DNA of 64,000 nucleotides, taken from contig JADFAL010000008.1 in assembly GCA_015665275.1 (NCBI GenBank), positions 1 through 64,000 of the forward strand, given 5' to 3'. Position 1 is the first letter of the stretch. Every line of letters starts with the position of its first letter. Origin of the DNA: Flavobacteriales bacterium (lineage in GTDB: Bacteria; Bacteroidota; Bacteroidia; Flavobacteriales_D; Crocinitomicaceae). Under the pieces are notes generated by a model. The model was not told where the DNA came from and made no database searches. It was given only the letters and a program-made list of their open reading frames with translations. A program made the position numbers and the translations under genes. Of the stretch, positions 1-9,581 are shown piece by piece.

Positions 1-935
1 ACTTCATCATTTTCAAAATACCAACGCCACGAAAACCCACCGGCAAACCATGGCTGCCTCCAGAATATATCAAAAACAGCACGATACGCATTCGCCTGTG
101 CTACCAAGTTTACATTTCCAGATTGTTGTTCAAAGGGCTGATGAGCACAATGGTCCACACTCATATAACCAAATTCGGTGAATAGAACCTTTTTATCGAA
201 TTCTTCCGAAATTCTCTTGATTCGATTTGCAATGGGAATCCATGCCTCACGACACGCGTTCAAATCCGCATTTTTTTGATTGGTGATGGAGAAATAGGCA
301 TCAATTCCGATGTAGTCCATTTGGCTCCAAAATGGATACGATTCATAGGCATCGAAATTGGCGCAATAGGTGATTTTACCGCTGTAAACAGTTCGAACAG
401 TATCAATCAATTCTTGCCAATATAGAGAATCCTCAGAGGGTAACTCCTTAATCTCTGTCCCTAAACTTAACAAATCGACATCGAGGGAATCCGATAGTTG
501 CGCAAGCCGAACAAGATAATCTCTATAGGTAGACTTCAATTTGTCCCAATTAGATTCCCTGCCGAGTTTTAAGTCTCCAACCCATGCTCCTGACTTTTTA
601 TACCCAACAATTACGTGTGGTTTCACGAATACGGCATACCCCAACTTTTTAGAAATGGAAATATTACTTTTCAACCCTTCAAAAGAAGTACATTCCCATA
701 AGGTATCGATATCAAAATCTACACCTGCGCTATCTTCAGTAATTACACCGTATGGCTGAAAGGAAACCCACGATGCATTTGATGCTTCAACGAATTGAAA
801 ATCTTTCTCTGAGCGGCGTTCTAGATCAGATCGAATACTAATTCCGTTGACTTTTTGCTGCAATTCTTGCCCGATCACCTGAAATGGTAGATGTATACAA
901 AGAATTAGGAATCCAGCACAAATCAACCACTTCAT
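1..935 (-). CDS. GH113-like secreted glycoside hydrolase (3' end beyond window)
   Basis: The minus-strand frame is open from an ATG at 935 to the window edge (311 codons seen), so the C-terminus is missing. Residues 1-23 form a signal peptide ending near VIGQ. The rest reads as a TIM barrel of the GH113 type (endo-beta-mannanase-like): [10 protein letters not shown] around Glu161 fits the acid/base residue and LFTEFGYMS around Glu254 fits the nucleophile, with YIGIDAYF just before it. The likely role is hydrolysis of a beta-linked polysaccharide in the periplasm or outside the cell; the exact substrate cannot be read. The start codon overlaps the mutS stop as ATGA, so it is probably co-transcribed with mutS. 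Family assignment is from remembered motifs, and a related GH5-like clan A enzyme is the main alternative. Confidence 0.72.
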   Translation of the reverse strand, partial: MKWLICAGFLILCIHLPFQVIGQELQQKVNGISIRSDLERRSEKDFQFVEASNASWVSFQPYGVITEDSAGVDFDIDTLWECTSFEGLKSNISISKKLGYAVFVKPHVIVGYKKSGAWVGDLKLGRESNWDKLKSTYRDYLVRLAQLSDSLDVDLLSLGTEIKELPSEDSLYWQELIDTVRTVYSGKITYCANFDAYESYPFWSQMDYIGIDAYFSITNQKNADLNACREAWIPIANRIKRISEEFDKKVLFTEFGYMSVDHCAHQPFEQQSGNVNLVAQANAYRAVFDIFWRQPWFAGGFSWRWYFENDE

Positions 936-3583
936 CCACCCGTCAGTTTCTTAATTTCATTCAACTTCATCAACGCTTCTACTGGAGTCAGTGTATTAAT
1001 ATCGATGCTCACCAATTCTTCTCGAATTTGCTCCAGAACCGGATCATTCAATTGGAAGAAACTCATTTGCATATTGTCGAGATCCGCAACGGCCTCTTTG
1101 TTCTTTATCTTCTTCGCTCCCACTTTTTTGTCCGTTTCGGAAAGATCGTGAGACGCCTCCAATTGCTCCAGCATATGTTCGGCCCCTGCAATTACTTCTT
1201 TCGGCATTCCGGCAAGTTTAGCTACATGAATACCGAACGAATGTTCGCTTCCTCCCTCAACCAATTTGCGCAAGAATAGAATCTTCTTTCCAACTTCTTT
1301 CACGGAAACATTGAAATTCTTAATCCGATCGAAACGATTGGTCATTTCATTCAATTCGTGGTAATGCGTCGCGAACAAAGTCTTCCCGCGCTTCTTCGGA
1401 TGCTCATGGAGGTATTCGGAAATCGCCCAAGCAATGGAAATTCCATCGTACGTGCTCGTTCCACGACCAATTTCATCCAGAAGAATCAAGGAACGGTTGG
1501 AAAGGTTGTTCAAAATACTAGATGTTTCATTCATCTCCACCATGAAAGTCGATTCCCCCGAAGAGATATTATCTGAGGCTCCTACACGCGTAAACACTTT
1601 ATCTACAATGCCCAATTCGGCTTTGGTTGCCGGGACAAAAGATCCCATTTGCGCCAGGAGTGATATCAAGGCCGTTTGTCGCAACAAGGCACTCTTACCG
1701 GACATGTTCGGTCCAGTAATCATCATGATTTGCTGCGTATCGTTGTCTAGATAAACATTATTGGAAACGTACTCCTCTCCCACACCCATCTGGCTTTCAA
1801 TCACTGGATGTCGCCCTTCTTTGATATCGATTACGAACGAATCGTTCATTTCTGGTTTTGTATACCAGCGTTGTTTCGCTACCTCAGCAAAAGTGAGCAA
1901 ACAATCTAATTTAGCAATCAAAAAGGCATTCTTCTGAATCGGTCGAATATATTGGGCCAATTCATCAATTAGGGCTTGATACAAACGTCCTTCAAGTACG
2001 TGTATTTTCTCTTCTGCACCGAGAATTTTGGATTCGTATTCCTTCAGTTCTTCCGTAATATAACGCTCCGCATTTACGAGGGTCTGCTTGCGAATCCATT
2101 CTTCCGGCACCTTGTCCTTGTGCGTGTTTCGAACCTCAATATAGTATCCGAAAACGTTATTGAATCCAATTTTCAAGCTGGTGATCCCGGTCTTTTCGCT
2201 TTCGCGCACTCGGATCTGCTCCAAATAATCTTTTCCTGAAAACGAAATCGCTCTTAGTTCATCCAGCTCACTGTTATAATCGTCTGCAATGATTTTCCCC
2301 TTACCAATTTGCCCCGCTGGATCTTCTTGCAAGGTCCGTTCAATCAAGTCAATCATATCGCGACACGGATCGATGGCTTTTGCAATATTGGCCACCTCGT
2401 TGGAACCGTTTTCTAACAGTTCTTTTGCCGTAATAACATGCTTAGAAGTATTGCACAATTGCACCACCTCTTTCGGATTTACCCTTCCTACGGCTACCTT
2501 AGAAATGAGGCGTTCCATGTCGTTAATTTGAGTAAGACACTCCGCCAATTCATGACCTTTTTCCGGATCGTCGTACAAGGATTCTACAGCATCCAAACGT
2601 TTTTTAACTTGATCTAGTTCTTTTAATGGAAGCACCATCCAACGTTTGAGCAATCGTCCACCCATTGGGGTTTTCGTAAGATCAAGAACATCCAATAATG
2701 TTGTCGCATTTTCGTGAGGCGAATTGATCAATTCTAGGTTTCGAACTGTAAAACGATCCAACCAGACGTATTTATCCTCCTCGATTCGCGAAATGGCCGT
2801 AACGTGACCTAATTTATCGTGTTGTGTTTCGGACAGGTAATGAATAATGGCTCCCGCAGCAATTACACCGGAATCCAAGTCTTCCACCCCAAATCCTTTC
2901 AAAGATTTCGTGCCGAATTGCTTGTTGAGACTTTCGTAGGCATAATCTTCGGAGAATACCCAGTCTTCCAAACGGAAAGAATAATAGCTATTCCCACACA
3001 TTTGATCGTAATCGGAACTGCGCTGCTTGTTATAGATGATCTCCGTTGGACCAAATCCTTGCATCAATTTCTCGGCATATTCTTGCGTTCCTTGGGCCAC
3101 CAAGAATTCCCCAGTGGACACATCCAAAAACGCCAATCCAACTTGATCTCTATCGAAATGCACCGAACATAAGAAGTTGTTCTTCTTGGTTTCCAATACC
3201 TGATCGTTGAACGAAACTCCCGGAGTCACCAATTCGGTAACGCCACGCTTTACAATCCCCTTCACCGTTTTCGGATCTTCCAGTTGATCACAAATCGCGA
3301 CTCGTTGTCCAGATCGAACCAATTTTGGCAAATACGTATCTAAAGAATGATGCGGAAACCCGGCCAATTCTAATTTCGATCCACCGTTATTTCGATTGGT
3401 CAATACAATACCCAAAATCTTCGAGGCCGTAATAGCATCCTCTCCAAAGGTTTCGTAAAAATCTCCTACGCGAAACAACAAGAGTGCCTGCGGATGCCGC
3501 GTTTTAATCTGGTTGTATTGCTTCATCAAAGGAGTTTCCTTCGGAGCCTTAGCTTTCGTTTTATTTGCTGCTGCTTTCGCCAA
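932..3583 (-). CDS. mutS: DNA mismatch repair protein MutS
   Basis: MutS recognises base mismatches and small loops and starts repair with MutL. The N-terminal mismatch-binding motif [11 protein letters not shown] is present, followed by connector, core and clamp domains. The ABC-type ATPase has Walker [12 protein letters not shown], Walker [17 protein letters not shown] and the downstream FATHYHEL motif. The frame opens at a TTG at 3637, but that codon lies inside a good promoter (-33 at 3638-3635, -7 at 3615-3608), so transcription should begin near 3601. I therefore chose the TTG at 3583, which gives [23 protein letters not shown]. This aligns well with the TPMMQQY region of E. coli MutS. 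The ATG just before KQYNQIK is a shorter alternative. The gene overlaps the GH113 gene downstream. Confidence 0.97.
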   Translation of the reverse strand: MAKAAANKTKAKAPKETPLMKQYNQIKTRHPQALLLFRVGDFYETFGEDAITASKILGIVLTNRNNGGSKLELAGFPHHSLDTYLPKLVRSGQRVAICDQLEDPKTVKGIVKRGVTELVTPGVSFNDQVLETKKNNFLCSVHFDRDQVGLAFLDVSTGEFLVAQGTQEYAEKLMQGFGPTEIIYNKQRSSDYDQMCGNSYYSFRLEDWVFSEDYAYESLNKQFGTKSLKGFGVEDLDSGVIAAGAIIHYLSETQHDKLGHVTAISRIEEDKYVWLDRFTVRNLELINSPHENATTLLDVLDLTKTPMGGRLLKRWMVLPLKELDQVKKRLDAVESLYDDPEKGHELAECLTQINDMERLISKVAVGRVNPKEVVQLCNTSKHVITAKELLENGSNEVANIAKAIDPCRDMIDLIERTLQEDPAGQIGKGKIIADDYNSELDELRAISFSGKDYLEQIRVRESEKTGITSLKIGFNNVFGYYIEVRNTHKDKVPEEWIRKQTLVNAERYITEELKEYESKILGAEEKIHVLEGRLYQALIDELAQYIRPIQKNAFLIAKLDCLLTFAEVAKQRWYTKPEMNDSFVIDIKEGRHPVIESQMGVGEEYVSNNVYLDNDTQQIMMITGPNMSGKSALLRQTALISLLAQMGSFVPATKAELGIVDKVFTRVGASDNISSGESTFMVEMNETSSILNNLSNRSLILLDEIGRGTSTYDGISIAWAISEYLHEHPKKRGKTLFATHYHELNEMTNRFDRIKNFNVSVKEVGKKILFLRKLVEGGSEHSFGIHVAKLAGMPKEVIAGAEHMLEQLEASHDLSETDKKVGAKKIKNKEAVADLDNMQMSFFQLNDPVLEQIREELVSIDINTLTPVEALMKLNEIKKLTGG

Positions 3584-3607
3584 TTTGTAGGGATTGAATT
3601 GAAAGAA

Positions 3608-3638
3608 TAAAAGTACACCTGTAGCTTGACGGCTCAAA
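3608..3638 (-). promoter_or_regulatory. Bacteroidota-type promoter of mutS
   Basis: Read on the minus strand: TTTG at 3638-3635, 19 nt spacer, then TACTTTTA at 3615-3608, close to the TTTG/TAnnTTTG consensus of the Bacteroidota primary sigma factor. Transcription would start near 3601, about 18 nt before the TTG chosen for mutS. This excludes the longest possible start at 3637. Confidence 0.6.
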
Positions 3639-3818
3639 ATTTACGCGCCGGATGTTATCCACAAAATGCGAGATTAATTAACGAAACTGGGCGAAGAACG
3701 GAAGCTCTTCTCTGCTCGATGCACTTCTTGCTAAGTTCTTCGCTGTGATTTTCTTTGAAGCGCGCTCAACAGAGAATCGAGAGGAGTTAAGATGTAGATT
3801 AAAGTTTACCTTTGCCAT

Positions 3819-4358
3819 ATGAACCGAAAATTGAAACTCTGGGAACTCGAACGCCCAAACGAAGAAGACTTCAAAGCACAGGAAAAATATCCGGTAACGG
3901 TTGTTTTAGACAGCTTGAGAAGTTTGACGAATGTTGGTTCATTCTTTCGCACGTGTGATGCTTTCAACGTCGAAAAACTGTACCTCTGTGGTATCACAGC
4001 ATCACCACCGCATCGCGAGATTCAAAAAACAGCTTTGGGCGCTACGGAATCCATAGAATGGGAACACAAGGACGATGTTGTCTCCTTACTCCAATCCTTG
4101 CAAAAGGAAGGGAAAAAGATTTGTTCTATTGAGCAAACAGAAGAAACCACTTTTCTACAAGACGTAGCTACATTCCCGAAGGAGGAGCATCACGTTTTGG
4201 TATTTGGAAACGAAGTAAACGGTGTCGATCAACGCATTGTTGACATGTCAGACTACATCATTGAAGTCCCGCAATTTGGCACCAAACACAGTTTGAACGT
4301 TTCCGTTTGTGCTGGTGTTGTTTTGTGGGAATTCGCCAAACGACAAATTACCTCCTAA
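3819..4358 (+). CDS. SpoU/TrmH-family RNA 2'-O-methyltransferase
   Basis: A 179-residue SPOUT-fold enzyme that transfers methyl from S-adenosylmethionine to a ribose 2'-OH, probably in tRNA. The three SpoU motifs are visible: NVGSFFRTCDAF (about residues 38-49, with the catalytic Arg), FGNEVNGVDQ (about 129-138) and SLNVSVCAGVVLWEF near the C-terminus. There is no extra N-terminal RNA-binding domain, so this is the short TrmH type rather than the RlmB type. A TACCTTTG box at 3807-3814 ends only 4 nt before the ATG, which may mean a leaderless mRNA. The stop codon overlaps that of the convergent desaturase gene. The substrate nucleotide cannot be deduced. Confidence 0.88.
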   Translation: MNRKLKLWELERPNEEDFKAQEKYPVTVVLDSLRSLTNVGSFFRTCDAFNVEKLYLCGITASPPHREIQKTALGATESIEWEHKDDVVSLLQSLQKEGKKICSIEQTEETTFLQDVATFPKEEHHVLVFGNEVNGVDQRIVDMSDYIIEVPQFGTKHSLNVSVCAGVVLWEFAKRQITS

Positions 4359-5443
4359 ATAGCATTTACACCTAGGCGATGCAAAAACCTGAAATGGTTG
4401 GAAATTGCTCCAGCAAATGTTTTCTGTTGCAAATAATCAATGTCGTATTCCTCCGCCGTTTCCTTCACAATCTTCGATAATGCTGGGTAATGGATATGAC
4501 AGATGTTTGGAAACAAATGGTGTTCTACTTGATGATTCAATCCTCCTAAAAACCATGTCAAAGGCATATTACCTAGGGCAAAATTAGAGGTAGTCTTCAT
4601 CTGATGAATTGCCCAACTATTTTCTACGCTAGAATTTTCAGGGACAGCAAACTCAGTAGTATCAAGTACATGCGCCGATTGGAAAACCAAAGCTAAGATC
4701 AATCCACCTACAGCGTGCATGATAAAAAATCCAGCTACAACCAACCACCATGGAACTCCCAACATAATTGGTAACGCCATGATAATAGCGTAGTACAATA
4801 CTTTGATCAAAATGATTCGGAACAATGCTTTTCCAAAGGTAAGCTTCTGTGTCTTGAGCAAATCACGTTTATGATAACTTGCCAATTGATCGAAATCCTT
4901 TACAGTAACCCAGTATAGCGTTAAGATACTGTATAAGATCGGAGCGTACAACACTTGAAATTTGAAGATCTTTCTATTTTCTTGATTGGGCGAAAAACGA
5001 ATAATCCCTTTCTTTTCAATATCCTCATCAAGCCCATCAATATTAGTGAACGTATGATGTAAGACATTGTGCTGAATACGCCAGTTCATGTGATAACCAC
5101 CAAGGTATACCAGTGAAATGGACATAAATTTGTTCAGTGTTGTATTCTGAGAATACGTTCCATGATTCGCATCGTGCATTACGGAAAGACCTATTCCAGC
5201 AACACCAATCCCCATCAAAAACCACATGGCTAAAATCCCCCAAGTGCCGCTAACCGTTCCTGTCAACATTAAAATGAAAGGAGTGAAGTAAAGGGCAAAC
5301 ATGAAAATGGACTTTATCACCATTTGAACATTGCCAAATTTTGATATCCCTTTTTCAGAAAAATATTGATTTACCCGCTGATTGAGGGTTTTGTAGAATT
5401 CCGGTTTGTCCTTTTCATTGAAACGGACGAATGTTTCTTGCAT
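4355..5443 (-). CDS. Front-end acyl-lipid fatty acid desaturase
   Basis: A membrane di-iron desaturase of 362 residues that introduces a double bond into membrane acyl chains. The three histidine boxes are HDANH, HNVLHH and QVEHH. The glutamine opening the third box is typical of delta-5/delta-6 front-end desaturases, but the usual cytochrome b5 domain is absent, so an external electron donor is needed. Hydrophobic pairs lie around residues 40-90 and 190-240. The frame extends to a TTG at 5464, but the ATG at 5443 (MQETFVRFNEKDK) is the better start. It is convergent with the TrmH-family gene, with a 4-nt overlap of the stop codons. Regiospecificity is not readable from sequence alone. Confidence 0.9.
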   Translation of the reverse strand: MQETFVRFNEKDKPEFYKTLNQRVNQYFSEKGISKFGNVQMVIKSIFMFALYFTPFILMLTGTVSGTWGILAMWFLMGIGVAGIGLSVMHDANHGTYSQNTTLNKFMSISLVYLGGYHMNWRIQHNVLHHTFTNIDGLDEDIEKKGIIRFSPNQENRKIFKFQVLYAPILYSILTLYWVTVKDFDQLASYHKRDLLKTQKLTFGKALFRIILIKVLYYAIIMALPIMLGVPWWLVVAGFFIMHAVGGLILALVFQSAHVLDTTEFAVPENSSVENSWAIHQMKTTSNFALGNMPLTWFLGGLNHQVEHHLFPNICHIHYPALSKIVKETAEEYDIDYLQQKTFAGAISNHFRFLHRLGVNAI

Positions 5444-5577
5444 AATATTTTTATAAACACACAAAGCGATTGATCTATTTGAATTACGATTGAAACTAAC
5501 TGACGTTACTCACAACCGATCAACGAAATGGAACGAATCCAACCTTGCTCAAGTTCATACTTGTATACGCGAAGATA

Positions 5578-6777
5578 CTACTCTTTAATGAATCTCTTTG
5601 AAATAGTTTCGTTATCATTGATGGCAGAGACAATATAAACCCCTGATGGCAGGCCTCCCACTGAATGTTCGCTTGATGCGAATGGCGATTCGTAGACCAT
5701 TTCACCGAGAACGTTTTTAATCTCGATTTTATCAAACGCCATATCAGTTTCAATCTTAATAACGTCAGAAGCCGGGTTCGGATATACGTTAAAAGTCGAC
5801 ACTCCCGAAAGTTCGTTTACAGAAACGATATCTTGAAAATTCAACAACCACAAATCACGCTGATCTGGCTGAATATCGTTGTTTTGGCCACCAACCATAT
5901 AAATTGAATCTCCAATTACAAAGCTTCCAGGTGCCCATCGACCTGATCCAGGGTGCGGAGGTAGTTCCGTCCAATAATCGTTCACAGGATCGTACTCCCA
6001 AAATTCTCCGGTATTGAAATTCAAATGATCTTCTCCTTGACCACTTAATACGTATCCCTTTCCGTTGTAATCGAATTGCGTTCCCGCCACACGACCTTCT
6101 GCTGGAATAGATGCCACCTGTGTCCAAGTATCGTTTTCAATATTGTAGTGGTACAAATCGTCAAAAATGCTTTGCTGATGATGTCCCATCCCAACAAAAA
6201 CGTCATCTCCAATAGAAAAGTAGAAAGGGTGGTGCCTTCTAGTACCCGGGAAATCCGTTTTCTGCGTCCAGGAATCTCCCGCTACATCGTATTCCCACCA
6301 ATCTCTGATGTCTCCATTCGAGCTTCCTCCACAACCTACATAAATTTTGTCCGTAGTTGCCACCATTGCCGGATGCGTTCGAGCCGTACCGGGAAAAGTA
6401 GCCATGGTTGTCCAAGTTTCACTTATCGGATCAAATCGGTACCAATCGTCGAAATACGTCACACTGACTCCATTGTCCCATGCACCGAAACCGACATAAC
6501 CGTAACCTCCATGTTCCACTCCGTATGAGAAAGAACGATCTCCTCCAGGAAAATCACCAAGCGGAGACCAAGAATCCGTTACCGGATTGTACTTCCACAT
6601 GTCGTCGTAATAAAATGGAGGACCATCGTTTCCACCCGTTGTAACATAACCCATCCCATTAATGGAAAAGGTCACTGGATGATTTCGTCCGGGTGCTGGT
6701 AAATTCGTTTTTTGAGTCCACTGAGCGGACGCGCCGAAGAATACGGCAAGAAATAAAAGAGTACAAGTAGTTTTCAT
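5578..6777 (-). CDS. Secreted kelch-repeat protein with T9SS sorting domain
   Basis: 399 residues. A signal peptide (MKTTCTLLFLAVFFGASAQ) is followed by about five or six kelch-type repeats, each with a W-x-x-K/L...P..R core, a Gly-Gly or Gly-rich turn (YVTTGGNDG, YVGFGAWDN, YVGCGGSSN, FVGMGHHQQ, YVLSGQGED, YMVGGQNND) and a closing Y..D/W..L...P segment. These should fold as a beta-propeller. The last 75 residues, starting at VYPNPASD and ending TISKRFIKE, are a type A T9SS sorting domain, so the protein should cross the outer membrane and be surface-attached or released. The binding partner is unknown. It is read divergently from the flavoprotein gene at 7008. Confidence 0.88.
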   Translation of the reverse strand: MKTTCTLLFLAVFFGASAQWTQKTNLPAPGRNHPVTFSINGMGYVTTGGNDGPPFYYDDMWKYNPVTDSWSPLGDFPGGDRSFSYGVEHGGYGYVGFGAWDNGVSVTYFDDWYRFDPISETWTTMATFPGTARTHPAMVATTDKIYVGCGGSSNGDIRDWWEYDVAGDSWTQKTDFPGTRRHHPFYFSIGDDVFVGMGHHQQSIFDDLYHYNIENDTWTQVASIPAEGRVAGTQFDYNGKGYVLSGQGEDHLNFNTGEFWEYDPVNDYWTELPPHPGSGRWAPGSFVIGDSIYMVGGQNNDIQPDQRDLWLLNFQDIVSVNELSGVSTFNVYPNPASDVIKIETDMAFDKIEIKNVLGEMVYESPFASSEHSVGGLPSGVYIVSAINDNETISKRFIKE

Positions 6778-6978
6778 GTCCCTAATTTAGTAAAATGTAC
6801 ACGAAGTCCCCCGAAATAGCGCATTCCAAATAATTATCACTCTCATAAACCTAATTAAATATTTCTACCCTAATTGTCTCGTATTCCATCAGTTCCGCGT
6901 CAGTCTGAACACATCTATACTACTGGTGTTGAGGGTGAAAAATATCCTAAGAAACTCTACTAATACTCGCCTTATTGT

Positions 6979-6986
6979 TACATTTG
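6979..6986 (+). promoter_or_regulatory. -7 promoter element upstream of flavoprotein gene
   Basis: TACATTTG matches the Bacteroidota TAnnTTTG element exactly and lies 21 nt before the ATG at 7008. No convincing -33 TTTG is seen at the expected distance. The 230-nt region 6778-7007 is otherwise the divergent promoter space between the kelch gene and this one. Confidence 0.45.
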
Positions 6987-7007
6987 TGCCCTCAATAATT
7001 AAACAAA

Positions 7008-8018
7008 ATGATCAAAACGGACATTATCATTATCGGAGCAGGGCCTGTGGGGCTCTTCACAATTTTTGAAGCTGGATTGTTGAAACTGCGCTGTCATCTT
7101 ATCGACTCGCTTCCTCAAGCTGGTGGTCAGTGTTCGGAAATTTATCCGAAAAAACCGATTTATGATATCCCCGGGTTCCCTTCTATTTTGGCAGGAGAAT
7201 TGATTGATAACTTAATGGAACAAGCAGCGCCATTCAAACCCGGTTTTACATTGGGAGAAGCAGCTACTACTATTGATAAAGTTTCCGAAAACGAATTCAT
7301 CGTAACGACAGATAAAGGGACGAAACACAGTGCTCCGATTGTAATGATCGCTGGAGGTTTGGGTGTATTCGAACCGCGCAAGCCACCTATTGAAAACTTG
7401 ACAAACTACGAGGATAAAGGAGTTGAATACATTATTAAAGACCCGAATTTCTACCGTGGAAAACGCTGTGTAATTGCCGGTGGAGGTGATTCCGCTTTGG
7501 ACTGGGCGATCTTCCTTGCTAAAAACAATATTGCTTCTGAAATTTCATTGGTTCACAGACGTTCATCGTTCCGCGGACATTTGGATTCTGTGCAACAAGT
7601 AATGGACTTAGCTGACGAAGGAAAAGTAAACTTGATTACGGAAGCTGAAGTTGTTGGAATTGGTGGAGATGGAAAAGTCGAAAATATCGTCATCAAACAC
7701 AAAACAGAAGGTGAAATCACAAAGGAAACAGATCACTTCATTCCGTTGTTCGGATTGAAGCCAAGTTTGGGACCTATCGCTGATTGGGGATTAAACATCG
7801 AGAAAAACGCCATCCAAGTAGATACAACGGATTACTCTACAAACATCCCAGGGATCTACGCCATTGGTGATGTTAATACCTATGAGAACAAATTGAAATT
7901 GATCTTGTGTGGTTTCCATGAGGGAACATTGGCTGTGCAATCCGCCTTCTCTCGCATTCACCCAGAGAAGAAAAACGTATTGAAGTATACTACCGTTAAC
8001 GGTGTAACTGGCTTCTAA
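7008..8018 (+). CDS. NAD(P)/FAD-dependent oxidoreductase, type 2 ferredoxin-NADP reductase-like
   Basis: 336 residues with the two-Rossmann layout of the thioredoxin reductase fold. The FAD site is IIIGAGPVGLF at residues 6-16, the NAD(P) site is AGGGDSALDWA near residue 158, and the C-terminal FAD motif YAIGDVNTY is near residue 285. The CxxC redox pair of thioredoxin reductase is missing: the NADPH domain runs straight through GGGDSALDWA. Together with GGQCSEIYPKKPIYDIPG near the N-terminus, this points to a YumC-type ferredoxin/flavodoxin-NADP+ reductase. It would act in the cytoplasm to exchange electrons between NADPH and ferredoxin. It is a single-gene unit with its own promoter and a strong terminator downstream. 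Confidence 0.88.
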   Translation: MIKTDIIIIGAGPVGLFTIFEAGLLKLRCHLIDSLPQAGGQCSEIYPKKPIYDIPGFPSILAGELIDNLMEQAAPFKPGFTLGEAATTIDKVSENEFIVTTDKGTKHSAPIVMIAGGLGVFEPRKPPIENLTNYEDKGVEYIIKDPNFYRGKRCVIAGGGDSALDWAIFLAKNNIASEISLVHRRSSFRGHLDSVQQVMDLADEGKVNLITEAEVVGIGGDGKVENIVIKHKTEGEITKETDHFIPLFGLKPSLGPIADWGLNIEKNAIQVDTTDYSTNIPGIYAIGDVNTYENKLKLILCGFHEGTLAVQSAFSRIHPEKKNVLKYTTVNGVTGF

Positions 8019-8034
8019 AAATATTATGTACTGG

Positions 8035-8066
8035 AGCCCCTTCTGAATTTCAGAAGGGGCTTTTTT
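8035..8066 (+). terminator. Rho-independent terminator
   Basis: A perfect 12-bp stem, AGCCCCTTCTGA at 8035-8046 pairing with TCAGAAGGGGCT at 8050-8061, with a 3-nt loop and a T run at 8061-8066. It lies 16 nt after the flavoprotein stop codon. Confidence 0.93.
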
Positions 8067-8093
8067 ATTACCTTGTGTCTCTAATTTTATCCC

Positions 8094-9443
8094 GTGCAAT
8101 TCAGAAATACCTTAATTTTATTTCTCCTGATCTTCTTTTCGAAGCTTAGCCTTGCGCAAACAAACGAACTTTACCTTCTCGACTCATCAGCTTTTGCTGC
8201 GCTAGAATCAAATGCACCTGATATCACGGAACAAGCAAATGTATTGTTAGAAGCTGGGAAAAAGGCCAACGCCCCCATTCAACAGATCAATGCATACACT
8301 ATATTGGGTATTGTCAACAAAAACAAAGGCTATTATGTTACCGCTGTTGAATTCTACAACAAGGCCTTAGAAGTTGCCGAATCTGCGAATGATATTGGAC
8401 GTATTTCTGCTTGCTACAATAATATAGGAACGGTATACCAAATTCAAGAGAACTATTCGAAAGCCCTTTCTTACTTCCAGCAAAGCCTTGATCTAGAAGA
8501 GCAATTGGAGAATCCACTTCAGAAGTCAATCCGATTATTTAACATTGGAGACATGTACCGCGAAATGGACAGTCTGTCTCTAGCATTGATCAATTTTAAT
8601 AGTTCACTGTTAATAGAAAAAGAACATCGGAACAACGAAGGAATTGTCTACGCACTATTAGGCATTGCTGATGTATACTTAAGATTAGATCGTAACACCG
8701 ACGCTAGCCTCACCTTAGAAGAAGTAGATAGATATATAAATGCCAATGATCCTGAAACTCAAATTCTTCAAGATCTACATTATGCTGAACTGTATCGAAA
8801 ACAGGGCAAATTTGATAAGGCACTCGCAGCTATTAAAAAAGCCAGACTTACTTCGAAGAAGTATGATTTTAAAGTGCATCAGTCCGATATACTCGAAAAA
8901 GAAATCGCGATTAATGAAGCCGCAGAGCGCGTATCAAAGAAAAAACCGAAACGCGAGGATTCTTTCCTTTCCAAATGGTTTGTTCCCATAGTAATTGTTA
9001 TATCTCTGATTTTCTTCAGTGCCGCAAAGGTTATTGGTACTCGACAGAAATCAAAAGAAGCTGCCAAGCACAAGGAGCTTAAAAAAACGTCATCAAAGAT
9101 TCACCTGTTTGAATTGAAAAATGATGCGGGAAAATTATTACTCCAAATAGAGATGAGTAAAATCATCGCTTTCGAAGCCAATGATAATTACGTAATCACT
9201 TACTATTTGTCAGAAAACAATGAATTGCAAAAATCACTGCAACGGACTTCCCTGAAAAAAGTCGAAGAATTAATTTCTGATGATAAACAACGATTTTTCC
9301 GGGTTCACAAATCGTACATCATCAACAAAAGATATGTGCATTCCATTGGTGGCAAATCGCAGGCGTATAAAGTTCAAATGCAATTCATTAAGGAAGCAAT
9401 GCCAGTATCCAGAAGTTTCGATATTGAGCAAATTTCAGCATAA
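8094..9443 (+). CDS. Membrane-anchored TPR protein with C-terminal LytTR DNA-binding domain
   Basis: 449 residues from a GTG start. It has an N-terminal signal or anchor segment (residues 1-22, ending SLAQ), about four or five tetratricopeptide repeats across residues 45-250 (for example GIVNKNKGYYVTAVEFYNKA and YNNIGTVYQIQENYSKALSY), and a transmembrane helix near residues 295-315 (VPIVIVISLIFFSA). The cytoplasmic C-terminus from about residue 335 is a LytTR DNA-binding domain (IIAFEANDNYVITYY, RFFRVHKSYIINKRYV). The layout suggests a one-component regulator that senses through periplasmic TPRs and binds DNA from the membrane. No partner kinase lies beside it. A TAATTTTA box ends 4 nt before the GTG. 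Its targets are unknown. Confidence 0.85.
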   Translation: MQFRNTLILFLLIFFSKLSLAQTNELYLLDSSAFAALESNAPDITEQANVLLEAGKKANAPIQQINAYTILGIVNKNKGYYVTAVEFYNKALEVAESANDIGRISACYNNIGTVYQIQENYSKALSYFQQSLDLEEQLENPLQKSIRLFNIGDMYREMDSLSLALINFNSSLLIEKEHRNNEGIVYALLGIADVYLRLDRNTDASLTLEEVDRYINANDPETQILQDLHYAELYRKQGKFDKALAAIKKARLTSKKYDFKVHQSDILEKEIAINEAAERVSKKKPKREDSFLSKWFVPIVIVISLIFFSAAKVIGTRQKSKEAAKHKELKKTSSKIHLFELKNDAGKLLLQIEMSKIIAFEANDNYVITYYLSENNELQKSLQRTSLKKVEELISDDKQRFFRVHKSYIINKRYVHSIGGKSQAYKVQMQFIKEAMPVSRSFDIEQISA

Positions 9444-9581
9444 CCATTTACCCCAAATTGTAGCATTTCACCACTCAAAATAGGTGTTCACAACGTATTC
9501 TAGCAATTCGCCAATCATTTTTTGAGGCACCATATTCTCGCCTTAAATTGAACTGAAAACGAACTATAATTCCGCAAGAAT

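Noticed and set aside
3639..3818. Structured RNA in the mutS-trmH intergenic region with partial inverted repeats (CTCTTCTCTGCTCGA and TCGAGAGGAG).
   Set aside because: Pairing is imperfect and far apart, with no known RNA family features; most of the space is divergent promoter DNA.
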